Assembly (NCBI GenBank): GCA_029204045.2
Contig: CM055060.1
Coordinates: 55,353,177-55,417,176 of the forward strand
Direction of reading: 5' to 3'
From: Tillandsia leiboldiana
Taxonomy: Eukaryota; Streptophyta; Magnoliopsida; Poales; Bromeliaceae
DNA length: 64,000 nucleotides
Of the stretch, positions 33,433 to 44,663 are shown one piece after another. The notes below the pieces were generated by a model. That model saw nothing but the letters and a program-made list of their open reading frames with translations, was not told the DNA's origin and did no database searches. How positions within the stretch are numbered: position 1 is the first letter of the stretch; each line of letters begins with the position of its first letter. The translations under genes and the position numbers were made by a program.

Positions 33433-33970
33433 TTAAAAAACATTTTCATCTCCCACCCATCGCCCCCAACGCGCAGCAGCATCTTCGTCGCCGCCGCCAC
33501 CCATCGCCCCCAACGCGCACCCGCCACAGCCACCTATTACCCGTCTCCCCCAACGCGCGCACCTCCTCGACGCCGCCACCCGTCGACCCCAACGCGCCCC
33601 CAACGCGCGCACCCGCCACCTGCCACCCGTCGCCCCCAACGCGCGCACCTCGTCGCCGCCGCCACCCGTCGCCCCCAACGCGCCCCCAGCAGCTCTCCCT
33701 CCTCCCCAACGCGCGCGCAAGGCATCTTCGTCGCCGCCGCCACCCATCGCCCCCAACGCGCACCCGCCACAGCCACCTGCCACCTGTCGCCTCCATCGCG
33801 CGCACCCGCCGCCGCCACCCGTCACCTGCGCGCACAAGGCCTCTTCGTCGCCGCCGCCGCCCGTCACCCCCCACCGCCGTCACCCCCAACGCGCGTCGCC
33901 CCCAACGCGCGCACCTCGCCTCTTCGTCGGCGCCGCCACCCGTCACACCCCCCCCCCCCCACCGCCACAG
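33433..33970. repeat. GC-rich minisatellite inside the CACTA element
   Basis: Irregular tandem repeats built on CGCCGCCGCCACCCATCGCC and CCCAACGCGC. They keep long frames open on both strands (33261-33986 plus, 33433-33946 minus), but these are low-complexity Pro/Arg or Gly/Arg translations with no domain, so I do not call a gene. It ends in a 12-C run. Confidence 0.85.
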
Positions 33971-34895
33971 CCACCTTCAACTGTGAAGGTTAGTCGAAAC
34001 AAGAAGCTACCTAATTAACTACTATTAGAACCTACCTAATTAATTACTATACAGTTAATAGCATATTAAGTCATTTTGTACTATTAGAACCTACCTAATT
34101 AACTACTATACAGTTAATAGCATATAAGTTATTTTGTATTATACAATTAATAGCATATAAGTCATTTTGTACTATATATTAACTACTATTAGGGTTTAGT
34201 AGGTGATTAATTGAATAAATTTTATAATAAAAAACTCCATAGCACTAAATACTTGATATTATTGATAATATAGTAGCCGAATTTTATATCTAATATGTAA
34301 AATAATTGATACCGCATGTTTATCGTGTTAGGATTTTCATATATGTGGCCTAATTAATTATATTTAAATTTGGATTTAGTAGCCTTTAGTTGATTTTATC
34401 TATTTTTTTATTCATTTTAAATTTGATTCTAATAGCATTCATTTCATAATGTATTCTATAGTACATCACTCTGCATATTAATAGCATTCATTTTGTTATC
34501 ATCCATGGTGTTAATTAATTGTAGGAATATTAAGTATCTGATCATTTTGGTAGAATACTTTTTTTTGGTTTCTATCCTAATGAAAGTTATTTTTATTAAA
34601 AAAAATTTTAGTACAAAATGAATATTATATATATTTGTGCATAGTAACATATTATTCATTATTAATTATGATGTCTTTTTTTTATATATGTATTATTAGA
34701 GTGAATCATATTACTTATTACACTAGCTCTTTATTTTCTCTCTTTTTGGCCTGCAAAACTAAATCAAATGCTTGTGTATATTTATTAGAATACTAATTAA
34801 AATAATTTATATATAGGGTGAAATATGAGAATATATAGTAAATTCATAATTTTGTTTTCTTATGGTAATTAGTTGTTTATTGGCAGCCTAAACAA

Positions 34896-35489
34896 ATGGA
34901 CAAAAGCTGGATTAATAAGCAGAGAAATAGTAAGGCTTATTTAGATGGTATTGTTAATTTTATTAGATTTGCTACCGAAAAATCATCAAACAGAGGAAAG
35001 ATTGTATGTCCTTGTCGAAAATGTTGCAATTGTTCCTCACATATCCCAGAAGTTGTGGAGGAACATTTGGTATGGAAGGGATTCTCATTAGGTTATACCG
35101 ACTGGGTATTTCACGGAGAATCTTTTATTTCTTCTTCTAGTGAAGCTGCTCAACATGCCCCAAGCATTACAGACTACACTAATGTGCAAGAAGAAATCAT
35201 AGGACAAGAAAATATGAGAGGATTGCTCCAAGATCGATATGGTCGTGTGAGGGGCTATGGGATTGGTCCTACACCAACACAAGTTTTTGGAATTCAAGCT
35301 CAACTAAGGAATATAGAGAATGAAAGGCATGATCCAATGAAAGAGGAAGTTCAAAAGTTGCAAGCTCAAATGCAAGATATGCAAAAGAAACACGAATCGG
35401 AAATGAATGAAATAAAATTTCTATTGCATCGGCTTGTCGGCCAATCCGGGAACTTAGGCATTGAGACAAGAGAATCACCATCACTATAG
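34896..35489 (+). CDS. CACTA transposon protein: transposase-associated domain joined to a TNP1-like C-terminus
   Basis: 197 residues from an ATG that matches the usual start of CACTA TNP2 proteins (MDKSWINK). Residues 1-75 are the transposase-associated zinc-binding domain, with CPCRKCCNC and the following VVEEHLVWKGF...GYTDWVFHGE. Residues about 130-185 are a coiled coil (EEVQKLQAQMQDMQKKHESE) like the C-terminus of plant TNP1/transposase_24 proteins. The catalytic transposase_21 domain between them is missing, so an internal deletion probably fused the first exon of TNP2 with the end of the second transposon gene. Upstream 34000-34890 is AT-rich, with weak repeats of CCTACCTAATTAACTACTAT. 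It may still bind element ends, but this is inference. Confidence 0.8.
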   Translation: MDKSWINKQRNSKAYLDGIVNFIRFATEKSSNRGKIVCPCRKCCNCSSHIPEVVEEHLVWKGFSLGYTDWVFHGESFISSSSEAAQHAPSITDYTNVQEEIIGQENMRGLLQDRYGRVRGYGIGPTPTQVFGIQAQLRNIENERHDPMKEEVQKLQAQMQDMQKKHESEMNEIKFLLHRLVGQSGNLGIETRESPSL

Positions 35490-35725
35490 ATGACATTGAC
35501 TTTTGTTAGTTTTAATTTTGTAAAACTTAGAAGTATCATACTTTTGGAACTAACTTTATATGCAAATAAATTGTTACTGTTTTGACTTAGTAGCAAAATA
35601 CATTTGGAATGAAGTTTATATTTTGACTATTTATTTATATTGTTGTCATTGTGATTAGTTCTTTAATTATAAATGTGTATGAGAAATAAATTTTAGTTCA
35701 TACTTGAATTTTTGTTTGTACTGCA

Positions 35726-36310
<585 letters not shown>

Positions 36311-36500
36311 GCTTTTCTTGTAGTGAAATAGCACGGTTTATTATTAATTATATCGAGGAAATGCCAATTCGATTCCTTATTGTTCAATTACAGATATGTA
36401 TTGTAAGGCGAAATATCTACTATTTACAAAAAAATATATTTAATTTAGTTATATTCTTCACTGGTTGAATGTTTAATTAGAGTGTATAGACCAATTATCC

Positions 36501-36517
36501 AGTAATAATAGCATCGC
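36501..36517. repeat. LINE target site duplication, left copy
   Basis: AGTAATAATAGCATCGC, identical to 43562-43578. Confidence 0.93.
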
Positions 36518-36548
36518 AGTAGGAGCGAGAGAGAGATTAGCAAAAAGA

Positions 36549-39500
36549 ATGAGAGAGAGAGAGAGAGGGAGCGAGGGAGTGCGAGGTAGAACGAGGGCTA
36601 GGGGTCGGGCCAGAACGAGAGAGAGAACCCCTCATCGCTGGAGGGGCGTCGGTCGCACGCGCGACTCTCTGGAGGGAAGGCGAAAGGCTAGGTTTGTAGG
36701 GCGACAAGACTCGGAGAGAGTCTCTGCTGAGGGGAATCGTCGCACGAGGAGGAGGGGCCCCACTTTACCTCGCGGTCTCGCTCCAGGAGGAGAGCGGCGC
36801 AGAGTTGGTAGCGGGAGGAGCCCTTCAACAAGGCGGGTCCCACCCAGGGGAGGGTCGCCTTTTCCTCTGCCTCGTGACCCGGCGGCGGCCGTGCATTTGT
36901 GGAGTCGTGTCCCTAAGCGGATCAGGCAAAGGACCACGCCCGGGCCCCATGGGACAAAGCGAGTTGGTCACCTGCACACTCCACCGCTCACGGGTCCCGG
37001 TTCGTTAAACGACGGGCCACAGTCGAGTAGTCGTCGGGCCCCCATCGGACACAACCCTGGTACGGTGGATTCCCGCTACAGTGCTTCGTCGTGGCTTCGG
37101 GGCCACGCGATCTCCCTGCTGTCTCTCACCCCGCATCGCAGTTCCATCAAGTCCAAGGCACGATCGCGCTTCAGGGTAAACTGGGCTGACCAGCAGGGAA
37201 TCCCTCTCCTCTCTGTGTCCGCGTCACCTCACCAGCAGGGGGATTCCTCCTGCCACACGCCTTCTGGTCCCCGGCCCCCCTCGTTGGCACCGGGCCACTC
37301 TGCCTCACTGGGTCCCCTGACCTATAAAGAAGCTCTGCTTCTCCCTCCAACTTCTACCCCACCACCACACTCCACCAAGCCCCGCCCCCACCCCTGGGTA
37401 TCTACTCGGCCCCGCTACCGGTCGGAAGCCAAGAAGTGCTACCGCTGCCTCGCTCCCGACCACCTGGTCAAACACTGCAGAGACCCGGTCCGCTGCGCCT
37501 CGTGCCGCCGGACTGGCCATAAAGCCCGAAGCTGTACCGTCAACCGTTACCAACCGGAGATGCAGAGAGGCGTCGGCTTCCGACCTGAGGTGATGAAGGC
37601 GTTCGTCCCCATCACGGAGGACTTCCGCAACCGGGAACTCAAGCGCCAGAACGCAATTCTGGCGGACTGCATTGGCTCTTGCACCCTCGGCCACTGCCCC
37701 ACCGTCACCGTCGCGGCCGACATGGCTGAGCGATTCGGCGGCATCCCTGAGAGCTTCATAGTGGCCGAACATCAAGACCGAGAGTTTGTGATCTTCCTCC
37801 CGGAATGGGTACTCCCCGAAGACCTCTGCAACAACGGGCTCCTCCAACTGCGGAACTGCCAGCTCCGCTGTCTGGCCTGGGATCCCTATCACGGCGCCGC
37901 CCCATCGCGTCTGTCCTACAAAGTATGGATCAGAATCGCGAGGCTCCCGTTCGAGTGCTGGTCGACGCAGCGGGTAACCGCCCTGGTTGGCGCCTTCGGC
38001 CGATTCCTCGAGGCCGACACTGCAAGCATCGACATGGCGAACCTGTTCGCCTACCGGTGTCGGGTGGCGGTTGATGCCGTGGAGGACATCCCGGAAGCGC
38101 TTGCCATCTCGATGGGGTCCATTGTTGTAACTGTGCCGATCACGATCGAGAGCACCGCGCCTTTCGGGGGAGACGACCTCGGTACACCCTTTGTCGGCGG
38201 CGGGCCAGAGGAGGGGGGCGACCAAACGGACCCCAGGGGCCGTCGGCTAGCCAGAAGAATCCCCCTGGTTGATCTCCGTGACGACGGCAGCAGCTCGAGG
38301 GAGGCAACCAGGGCCGGCTCGTCTGACGCCTCGGTCACTCGTGGAAGGAGGCGGCGCCCCGGGGGCGATCACAAGCCGCCGAGAGCTGCGGACACCGCCG
38401 CGCCGCCACCCGAAGGACCACTGGTCAAACCCCATGCAAGTCCACTGCTTTGCCCGCTGGACTCCCGCCGCGATGCTACCTCCAATCCTCGGTATTCCAA
38501 CCCTCTGTTCCAAGGCGATGTCAACGACCGCCCTCGTTCCCTCGGGGAGCGCAGCCTTCCCCTCCCAGCTTCCCTTTCGAAAACTTACCTTGTTAGGGGC
38601 CTGTGGGAGCTGGTGATCGTGGGCGACCTGCCAGGCGACGCCCGGCTACCAATGAAGGTGGTCGAGGTGGTGTGTCGCCTTCTTCCCCCGATGCATCAAC
38701 AGCTGTATGCCGCCCCCCCTCGACTGCTGCGCGTTTCTCTCCAAGCTTTCTGTAAGCTCCCCCATTGTGGGCCCCTACCCGATCAACTTATGTCTCTGCT
38801 CTCCCCCCAGTCCAATGGACCCGTCATGCAGGCCACACTGAGGTGGCCTTTCCCGGGGCCTCCCTCCGCGGCCCGGCCCGGCCCGCCAAACCCTGTCCTG
38901 ACCCTGGGGCCGTCGCCACACCAGTTGGCTGGTGAACGGCCCGCTACCGGCCCACCTTGGATGGGCCCAGGGACGCCCCAGGGGCCCGGGGTGGGCCGCC
39001 AGGGTAGCCCAGCCGGGCGGGCCGCTCTTTCGCAGGCGAATCCGAGCATTGGCTGGGGCCTCCCCGAGCCGTCGGGGCCACGGCCTGGCCCGCATCTCCT
39101 GGCCGCCACGGGGGTGACTGTGGGCCACCCCCATACCGCCCTCACCCAGGGCGTGCGCCTGGGGCACCCACCACTGGCGGGGACCTTCGCGGCCCACCGT
39201 GCCCCCATCCAGCTGCCGGATCTGCCGCCGGCCGTCCCACCGATCTCCGTGGACCCCCTGCAGCCCCCCGGGGTTGTTTCACCTTTGGGGACCGTCACTA
39301 TGAGCCTCCACCTCCATGACCTTGGGGACAGCACTCCCCCCGGTGCGGGCCAACCTATCGCAGGGGCGTGGGCCGTCCCCCTCCCTGTGGCTCTCGCCCA
39401 CCCGATCGCCTCTGCCCCGCAACACGCCCCGGCCATCACGAGCGCCAACCCGGGGGATGATCAGCTAGGTCTACACCCTTCTTGCTCCCCCCCGGGAGGC

Positions 39501-39749
39501 GAGCTCGAGCGTCAACCCGCCTCGCGGAGGAGCCCCAGGCTCGCGAAGCTGGCAGGCATCCAAGTGATGGAACGTGCCGTGGCAAGGAAGAATCGGCTTT
39601 CGGGCGAGTGGGCGAGCACCATCCTCCCAGCCACCTCCGATGCTGCCGCTGACGCCGAGAGGATCATCCGCCTGACTTCGAAGTTTGGCGTCAAGCTCTC
39701 GGAGGTGGAAGCTGCCTCGCTCCTTGGCTACGCGGGACCCGGGCTCTGA
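36549..39749 (+). CDS. LINE ORF1 protein: zinc knuckles plus DUF4283-like RNA-binding domain
   Basis: 1,066 codons from the first ATG. Residues 1-50 are an Arg/Glu-rich low-complexity start encoded by GA repeats, so a later start is possible. Two CCHC knuckles lie at about residues 297-330 (CYRCLAPDHLVKHC and CASCRRTGHKARSC). A DUF4283-like region follows at about 385-530 (FVIFLPEWVLPEDL...LSYKVWIRIARLPFECWS). The rest, about 550-1066, is Pro/Gly-rich and unordered. In most plant L1 ORF1 proteins I know, the DUF4283 domain comes before the knuckle; here the order is reversed, as in some grass zinc-knuckle proteins. ORF1 should bind LINE RNA. It ends 46 bp before the ORF2 ATG. Confidence 0.85.
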   Translation: MRERERGSEGVRGRTRARGRARTRERTPHRWRGVGRTRDSLEGRRKARFVGRQDSERVSAEGNRRTRRRGPTLPRGLAPGGERRRVGSGRSPSTRRVPPRGGSPFPLPRDPAAAVHLWSRVPKRIRQRTTPGPHGTKRVGHLHTPPLTGPGSLNDGPQSSSRRAPIGHNPGTVDSRYSASSWLRGHAISLLSLTPHRSSIKSKARSRFRVNWADQQGIPLLSVSASPHQQGDSSCHTPSGPRPPSLAPGHSASLGPLTYKEALLLPPTSTPPPHSTKPRPHPWVSTRPRYRSEAKKCYRCLAPDHLVKHCRDPVRCASCRRTGHKARSCTVNRYQPEMQRGVGFRPEVMKAFVPITEDFRNRELKRQNAILADCIGSCTLGHCPTVTVAADMAERFGGIPESFIVAEHQDREFVIFLPEWVLPEDLCNNGLLQLRNCQLRCLAWDPYHGAAPSRLSYKVWIRIARLPFECWSTQRVTALVGAFGRFLEADTASIDMANLFAYRCRVAVDAVEDIPEALAISMGSIVVTVPITIESTAPFGGDDLGTPFVGGGPEEGGDQTDPRGRRLARRIPLVDLRDDGSSSREATRAGSSDASVTRGRRRRPGGDHKPPRAADTAAPPPEGPLVKPHASPLLCPLDSRRDATSNPRYSNPLFQGDVNDRPRSLGERSLPLPASLSKTYLVRGLWELVIVGDLPGDARLPMKVVEVVCRLLPPMHQQLYAAPPRLLRVSLQAFCKLPHCGPLPDQLMSLLSPQSNGPVMQATLRWPFPGPPSAARPGPPNPVLTLGPSPHQLAGERPATGPPWMGPGTPQGPGVGRQGSPAGRAALSQANPSIGWGLPEPSGPRPGPHLLAATGVTVGHPHTALTQGVRLGHPPLAGTFAAHRAPIQLPDLPPAVPPISVDPLQPPGVVSPLGTVTMSLHLHDLGDSTPPGAGQPIAGAWAVPLPVALAHPIASAPQHAPAITSANPGDDQLGLHPSCSPPGGELERQPASRRSPRLAKLAGIQVMERAVARKNRLSGEWASTILPATSDAAADAERIIRLTSKFGVKLSEVEAASLLGYAGPGL

Positions 39750-39795
39750 GCGCCAGGCTTCTTCCGTTCTGCTTTATGTTGTTTCTGCTTCTCTT

Positions 39796-42700
39796 ATGTT
39801 TAAAATTTGCTCTTGGAACGTTCGAGGGCTTAACGACCCTGCCAAACGTGCTATTGTCAAATCTGTTGTGATTGGGTTTAAGGCCTCTATCCTTTGCATC
39901 CAAGAAACCAAACTGTCCTCCCTCTCTCGCTCCTTCCTCCCCTCCTTCGCTGGACGGTTCTTTGACAAGTGCCACTTCATCCCTTCAGTGGGGGCAGCTG
40001 GAGGGCTGGTCACCTGCTGGAACTCCAAGCTCTTCTCCTGCTCCGAGGTCATTGTGCGTGACCGCTCACTCACGTTGCGCCTGTCCAGGGTGGCCTGTGG
40101 GTCGTCTTTCTACCTCACCAACGTTTATGGGCCGCCGACTTGGGAGGGTAAGGAGGAGTTCTGCAGGGAGCTCGCAGCTCTCAAAGCTGACTGCCCTGGC
40201 CCCTGGGTCATCTGTGGGGACTTCAACCTAACGCGTTCCCAGGCAGAGAGACAGGGCCGGTGCTGGAGCAACCGCCTATCAGCCTTATTCTCGGACCTTA
40301 TCAACGAGCTGGACCTCGTGGACCTCCCGATGCTCAACCAGAGCTTCACGTGGTCCAGTATGCAATCTCCCCCCACCCTAGCCAAGCTTGACCGCTTCCT
40401 GATCTCCACCGATTGGGACCTGGCCTTTCCGCTATCCTCGGTTTCGGCGCTCCCGAGGATCACCTCTGATCACTGTCCCATCCTCCTCCAGACACAGAGG
40501 AAGCAAGGCCCACGCCCCTTCAGGTTCGAGAAGGTCTGGCTCACTAGGACCGACTTCAACTTGCTCGTTCCAATTTGGTGGCAGGAGATCGAGCCCAAAA
40601 CGGGGAGGCAAGGGAGCATTCTTACCTTCACTGCCAGGCTTAGGCATTGCCGCAAGCGTATTACCGCCTGGCGGTTGTCAAACTTTCATGACATCTGCAG
40701 CACCAAGCGGGCACTCATGGAGGACGTTCAGAGACTAGACTCCCTTGAGGAAATTCAGTGCCTACCCGTTAGGGACCAAGCACTTAGAGCCAATCTCCGA
40801 GGCCAACTGAAGGACTTAATCACCGAAGAAGAGATACTCTGGAGTTCGAGAGCAAAGCAGCATTGGCTAAAGGAGGGGGACGGCAACACCAGCTTCTTCC
40901 ATGCTATGGCTAACGGGAGGCAGCGAGCAAACAGGATCGGGAACATCGTGGACGAGGACCTAACGTTGACTAGGGAAGAAGACAAGGCCGCCTACTTCTT
41001 CCGCAAGTTCAAGGCACGGCTCGCGCCAGACTGCCCCCCTGACCCTCTTTGTGGGGATTGGAGCGACCTCTTCCCGGACAACACCGCGCTGAGTTCAGAG
41101 CACCTCACCGCGCCCTTCACCCTAGAGGAAATCAAAAGAGCGACGTTCCAGATGTCTGGGGACAAGGCGCCGGGTCCTGATGGATTTAGCATGGCCTTCT
41201 TTCAGAAGTTTTGGGACGTTATCAAGGGAGATCTCCTCGGAATCTTCGATGACCTCTTCGAGGGTTCCCTTGACACGGGGCCCATCGACTACTCGCATAT
41301 TTGCCTTATTCCGAAGATAGAGGGAGCGGCTACGGCTAGCGACTTCCGGCCTATCAGCCTTCTCAACTGTGTCCAGAAGATCATCTCCAAGGTGATTACG
41401 AACAGACTCTGCACCGTTCTGGACAAAATCATCTCCCCGACCCAGACGGCCTTCCTGAAAGGCAGGTCCATCCTTGACTCCTTTGTTACTGCCGACGAGC
41501 TTATCAGCTGGGCCGCCAGCAGGCAAGTAGACTGTGTGGGGGTCAAGGCGGACTTTGAGAAGGCGTTTGACTGTGTTAGCTGGGCCTTCCTCAAGCATAT
41601 TCTCCGCTGCTTGGGGGCCAACCTGCGCTGGTGCGGGTGGATTGACCAATGTACTACCAACGGCAAGGCCGCCGTTCTCGTCAATGGGAGCGTGACGAAA
41701 TGGTTTAGACTGAAGCGGGGCTTGCGCCAAGGGGACCCCCTTTCCCCCTTCCTCTATCTTTTGGTGGCGGAAGGCCTTGCCCGTATGACAAGTAGAGCAG
41801 TCCGAAGCAAGCTCATCACCGGGGTCGGGCCTTCTGGGGACACGAGAACCACGCTCATTCAATATGCTGACGACACGCTCTTCTTCTGTCAAGCGAAGCA
41901 ACGGCAAATTACCAACCTCCGCACGCTGTGGCGAATCTTCGAGTGGGCCTCGGGGCTCAAGATCAACAACTTGAAGTCGGAGTTGCTCTACCTAGGCAAC
42001 TCTAGCACCAAAGGCGAACGACTAGCAGCAACACTTAACTGCAAGCTGGGATCGCTTCCGATCCAATACCTCGGCCTACCGCTAGTCAAGGGCCGCCTCC
42101 CCAAGGAGGCCTGGCAGCGAGCTATCTCCAGGATTGAGCACCGAATCAGGGGATGGCAGGCCAAGCTGCTGTCGTACGGGGGCAGGCTTACTCTTGTTAA
42201 CTCGGTGCTCTCGAGTATGCCCCTCTACCTCTTCTCTGTCTTTAAAGCGCCGGTCTGGGTCATCAACAGAATCGACTCGCTTCGTCGAGCCTTCTTCTGG
42301 AAAGGGCAGACCTCGGTGACGGGGGGTCAATGTCTGGTAAGCTGGAAGGTCGTCTGCAGGCCCAAAACAGACGGAGGCCTGGGCATCTTGAACCTCCAAA
42401 CTTTCAACCTGGCTTTGCTTGCTAAGTGGTGGTGGAGGTTCCTCTCCCTGGAACCACCGCCCTGGGAACCCCTTGTCAACTGGCTCTACTATCGCCGCAG
42501 GGTACCGCTGAGCGAAGGGTCCTCGTTTCGACCATTCTCCCCGTGGTGGAAAAGTGTGATGCACACGCGGGATCTCTTCAAATGCAGCACGACCCTTTTG
42601 GTAGGCAATGGCGCCAGGACTGGCTTCTGGGGTAACATCTGGGCAGGGAGCTCATCCCTTTCAACCCAGTTCCCGCAGGTCTACGAGTTGGTTACCAACA

Positions 42701-43383
42701 AGCAACTGCGGGTGGCCGACTGTCGGGGCCCGGATGGCTGGAACTGGGGGAGAATCCTGGAGGGCCTCGAGGGGGGACCTGCGGGATGGGAGGAGGACCT
42801 TCAGGACCTGTTAGAGGCGACAGCCCATCTCCACCTAACCGACATCAAGGACGAGTTCAAGTGGCGCTGGAGCGGATCCGGGACATTCTCTGTAAAGTCC
42901 GCGTATCGCTTCCTGCAGGACAGCGGGGTTGTCGTAGACCGGTTCAACTCGATTTGGAGTACTAAAATGCCTTTGAAAGTCAAAATCTTCATCTGGCTCG
43001 TGCTCCGAGGGCGGGTACTGACCATGGACATTCTTCTGAAAAGGAACTGGACTGGACCGAACCACTGCCCGATCTGCCTGGGAACCGCTGAAACCGCCGA
43101 TCACCTCTTCCTCTCCTGTGCTGGCACTCTTCCCTTGCTTGAAACCCTACTCCCCAACAAGAGGGAGATCCGGACTCAGACGACCGCCAACTGCCTGTGG
43201 GGGACCTTCGCGCTCAAGAGAGGGGCTTGGGGTAAGAAGGCACTAACCACCATCGCGGCCACCTGGTGGGAAGTCTGGCTCGAAAGGAATCGTCGAGTCT
43301 TCGATAGTAGGTCCCGTTCACCTAGGGAGTTGATCGCTGCGATCCGGCTCTGCCGCACGCAGTGGGCCGAGCACTGCCCATAG
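39796..43383 (+). CDS. LINE ORF2: AP-like endonuclease and reverse transcriptase
   Basis: 1,195 codons, no stops. I chose the ATG at 39796 because the endonuclease begins there (MFKICSWNVRGLNDP); the open frame itself extends to 39685 and overlaps the end of ORF1. Endonuclease, residues 1-230: N8, E37 in IQETK, GDFN at about 140, SDHCPIL at about 223. RT, about 450-720: NCVQKIISKVI, FLKGRSILDSF, DFEKAFDCVSW, LRQGDPLSPFLY and the active site YADDTLFF at about 689. C-terminal zinc-binding RT-associated region, about 1030-1110, with CPICLGTAETADHLFLSC. All catalytic motifs look intact. It nicks the target and reverse-transcribes LINE RNA at the nick; the 17-bp TSD fits that. Confidence 0.95.
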   Translation: MFKICSWNVRGLNDPAKRAIVKSVVIGFKASILCIQETKLSSLSRSFLPSFAGRFFDKCHFIPSVGAAGGLVTCWNSKLFSCSEVIVRDRSLTLRLSRVACGSSFYLTNVYGPPTWEGKEEFCRELAALKADCPGPWVICGDFNLTRSQAERQGRCWSNRLSALFSDLINELDLVDLPMLNQSFTWSSMQSPPTLAKLDRFLISTDWDLAFPLSSVSALPRITSDHCPILLQTQRKQGPRPFRFEKVWLTRTDFNLLVPIWWQEIEPKTGRQGSILTFTARLRHCRKRITAWRLSNFHDICSTKRALMEDVQRLDSLEEIQCLPVRDQALRANLRGQLKDLITEEEILWSSRAKQHWLKEGDGNTSFFHAMANGRQRANRIGNIVDEDLTLTREEDKAAYFFRKFKARLAPDCPPDPLCGDWSDLFPDNTALSSEHLTAPFTLEEIKRATFQMSGDKAPGPDGFSMAFFQKFWDVIKGDLLGIFDDLFEGSLDTGPIDYSHICLIPKIEGAATASDFRPISLLNCVQKIISKVITNRLCTVLDKIISPTQTAFLKGRSILDSFVTADELISWAASRQVDCVGVKADFEKAFDCVSWAFLKHILRCLGANLRWCGWIDQCTTNGKAAVLVNGSVTKWFRLKRGLRQGDPLSPFLYLLVAEGLARMTSRAVRSKLITGVGPSGDTRTTLIQYADDTLFFCQAKQRQITNLRTLWRIFEWASGLKINNLKSELLYLGNSSTKGERLAATLNCKLGSLPIQYLGLPLVKGRLPKEAWQRAISRIEHRIRGWQAKLLSYGGRLTLVNSVLSSMPLYLFSVFKAPVWVINRIDSLRRAFFWKGQTSVTGGQCLVSWKVVCRPKTDGGLGILNLQTFNLALLAKWWWRFLSLEPPPWEPLVNWLYYRRRVPLSEGSSFRPFSPWWKSVMHTRDLFKCSTTLLVGNGARTGFWGNIWAGSSSLSTQFPQVYELVTNKQLRVADCRGPDGWNWGRILEGLEGGPAGWEEDLQDLLEATAHLHLTDIKDEFKWRWSGSGTFSVKSAYRFLQDSGVVVDRFNSIWSTKMPLKVKIFIWLVLRGRVLTMDILLKRNWTGPNHCPICLGTAETADHLFLSCAGTLPLLETLLPNKREIRTQTTANCLWGTFALKRGAWGKKALTTIAATWWEVWLERNRRVFDSRSRSPRELIAAIRLCRTQWAEHCP

Positions 43384-43561
43384 GGTGGTTACTTCCGTGT
43401 CCCTCCTCTCCCCTGCTCTCTCTCTCTCGCTCACCCTCTCCTTCCCCCCCTCTCTTTTCTTTCTCTTCTTTTTTTTGGGTTCGAGGCCTTGTTGCCTCTG
43501 GTTTGTAGCTAAATTCAATTTCCCAATGAATGAAGCGGCAGCATGCTGCCTTCTCTCAAAA
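43384..43561 (+). other. LINE 3' UTR
   Basis: CT-rich, about 180 bp, with a small inverted motif GGCAGCATGCTGCC at about 43538-43551 just before the end. In some LINEs a 3' hairpin guides RT; that role here is inference. Confidence 0.6.
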
Positions 43562-43578
43562 AGTAATAATAGCATCGC
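43562..43578. repeat. LINE target site duplication, right copy
   Basis: AGTAATAATAGCATCGC, exact match to 36501-36517. Confidence 0.93.
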
Positions 43579-44583
43579 CCATTAGAGAAATCTTTATTTT
43601 AGAAGAAAATGTTCCTTGGCAAAATCTATTCATCAAGCTCCGAAAACAAAAACTACAACGCTATTTGGAAGGATAGAAATTAAATATCATCTAGTTCTAC
43701 ATGATCTCAAAGTGTTTTTTCTTTTATTTTTTTGAAAAAATACATGATCGATCTCAAAGTGTAATTATTGGCGATAAAATAAGCGTTGGTTTTACTTTCT
43801 CTCTTGATGTTTGCACTAATTTAACATATGGATAATACTTAATTCAGAAGATAACAAGAGTACATATACGATCCGGATGCGCAAAATAATATAGCATAAT
43901 TAAATTATACTATATTCATAAAAAAATAATAATTATAAATCGTTTGGATAGTTTAAAATATAAATTAAAAATCAAAATTTTAATTTTAATTTTAAAATTT
44001 GAATATATATTTAAAATTTTAAATTTTTAAATTTTAAATTTTGAAGCTCCAGCATTTGCTACATTATAGAAATATTTGATAACGCTTTGAGAGCGTCTTC
44101 TTAAAAATGTTCTTATATTTAATTTCTTTTTTACTTACCCCATATAGCTCATTTCTTTCTACCGTAGGCTTGTCAAAAAAAATTTTGTTTTAACTAAAAC
44201 TCATTTGAATTTTTCTGAACTCATTGGTTCAATAAGAGCAAAATATAAAAATATAGCATTTTCTATCAAATAATACACCTTGTGTGGACGGAGAACCACA
44301 CAACTCTGAAATTATAAATTGTGAACTAAACGAGCACTATATATTAATTTATGATGAATTGGATTTGGACATGGGTACGTAAATTTAATGCAAAAGTCAT
44401 AGGGTGGAATGAGAGGCAGCATATACGTTGATTCCGCCGACGATTCACGGATGGGGAGACATTAATTAACTTAACTGCATGTAAAGGACGAAGTTTCTCT
44501 TGAGCCGCACAGGCTTTTGACTAATCGCATGCATGCACTTGAGGGAAATTAATTAAGGCATAGGAGAAAATCTACGTGTACAC

Positions 44584-44663
<80 letters not shown>

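Larger units (their letters stand above)
36518..43561 (+). mobile_element. Full-length L1-type LINE (non-LTR retrotransposon)
   Basis: Bounded by an exact 17-bp duplication. The body is about 7.0 kb with a GA-rich 5' end, two long open frames (ORF1, ORF2) and a short 3' UTR ending CTTCTCTCAAAAA with only a short A tail. It is strongly GC-rich inside AT-rich DNA. Open frames, an exact TSD and full length suggest a young and possibly active copy (inference). Confidence 0.95.

Noticed and set aside
33261..33986. 241-codon ORF and overlapping minus-strand ORFs
   Set aside because: Low-complexity translation of a GC-rich minisatellite, open on both strands, with no domain.
39685..39795. Upstream extension of LINE ORF2 overlapping the end of ORF1
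   Set aside because: The endonuclease begins at Met 39796, and the upstream part shows no conserved sequence.
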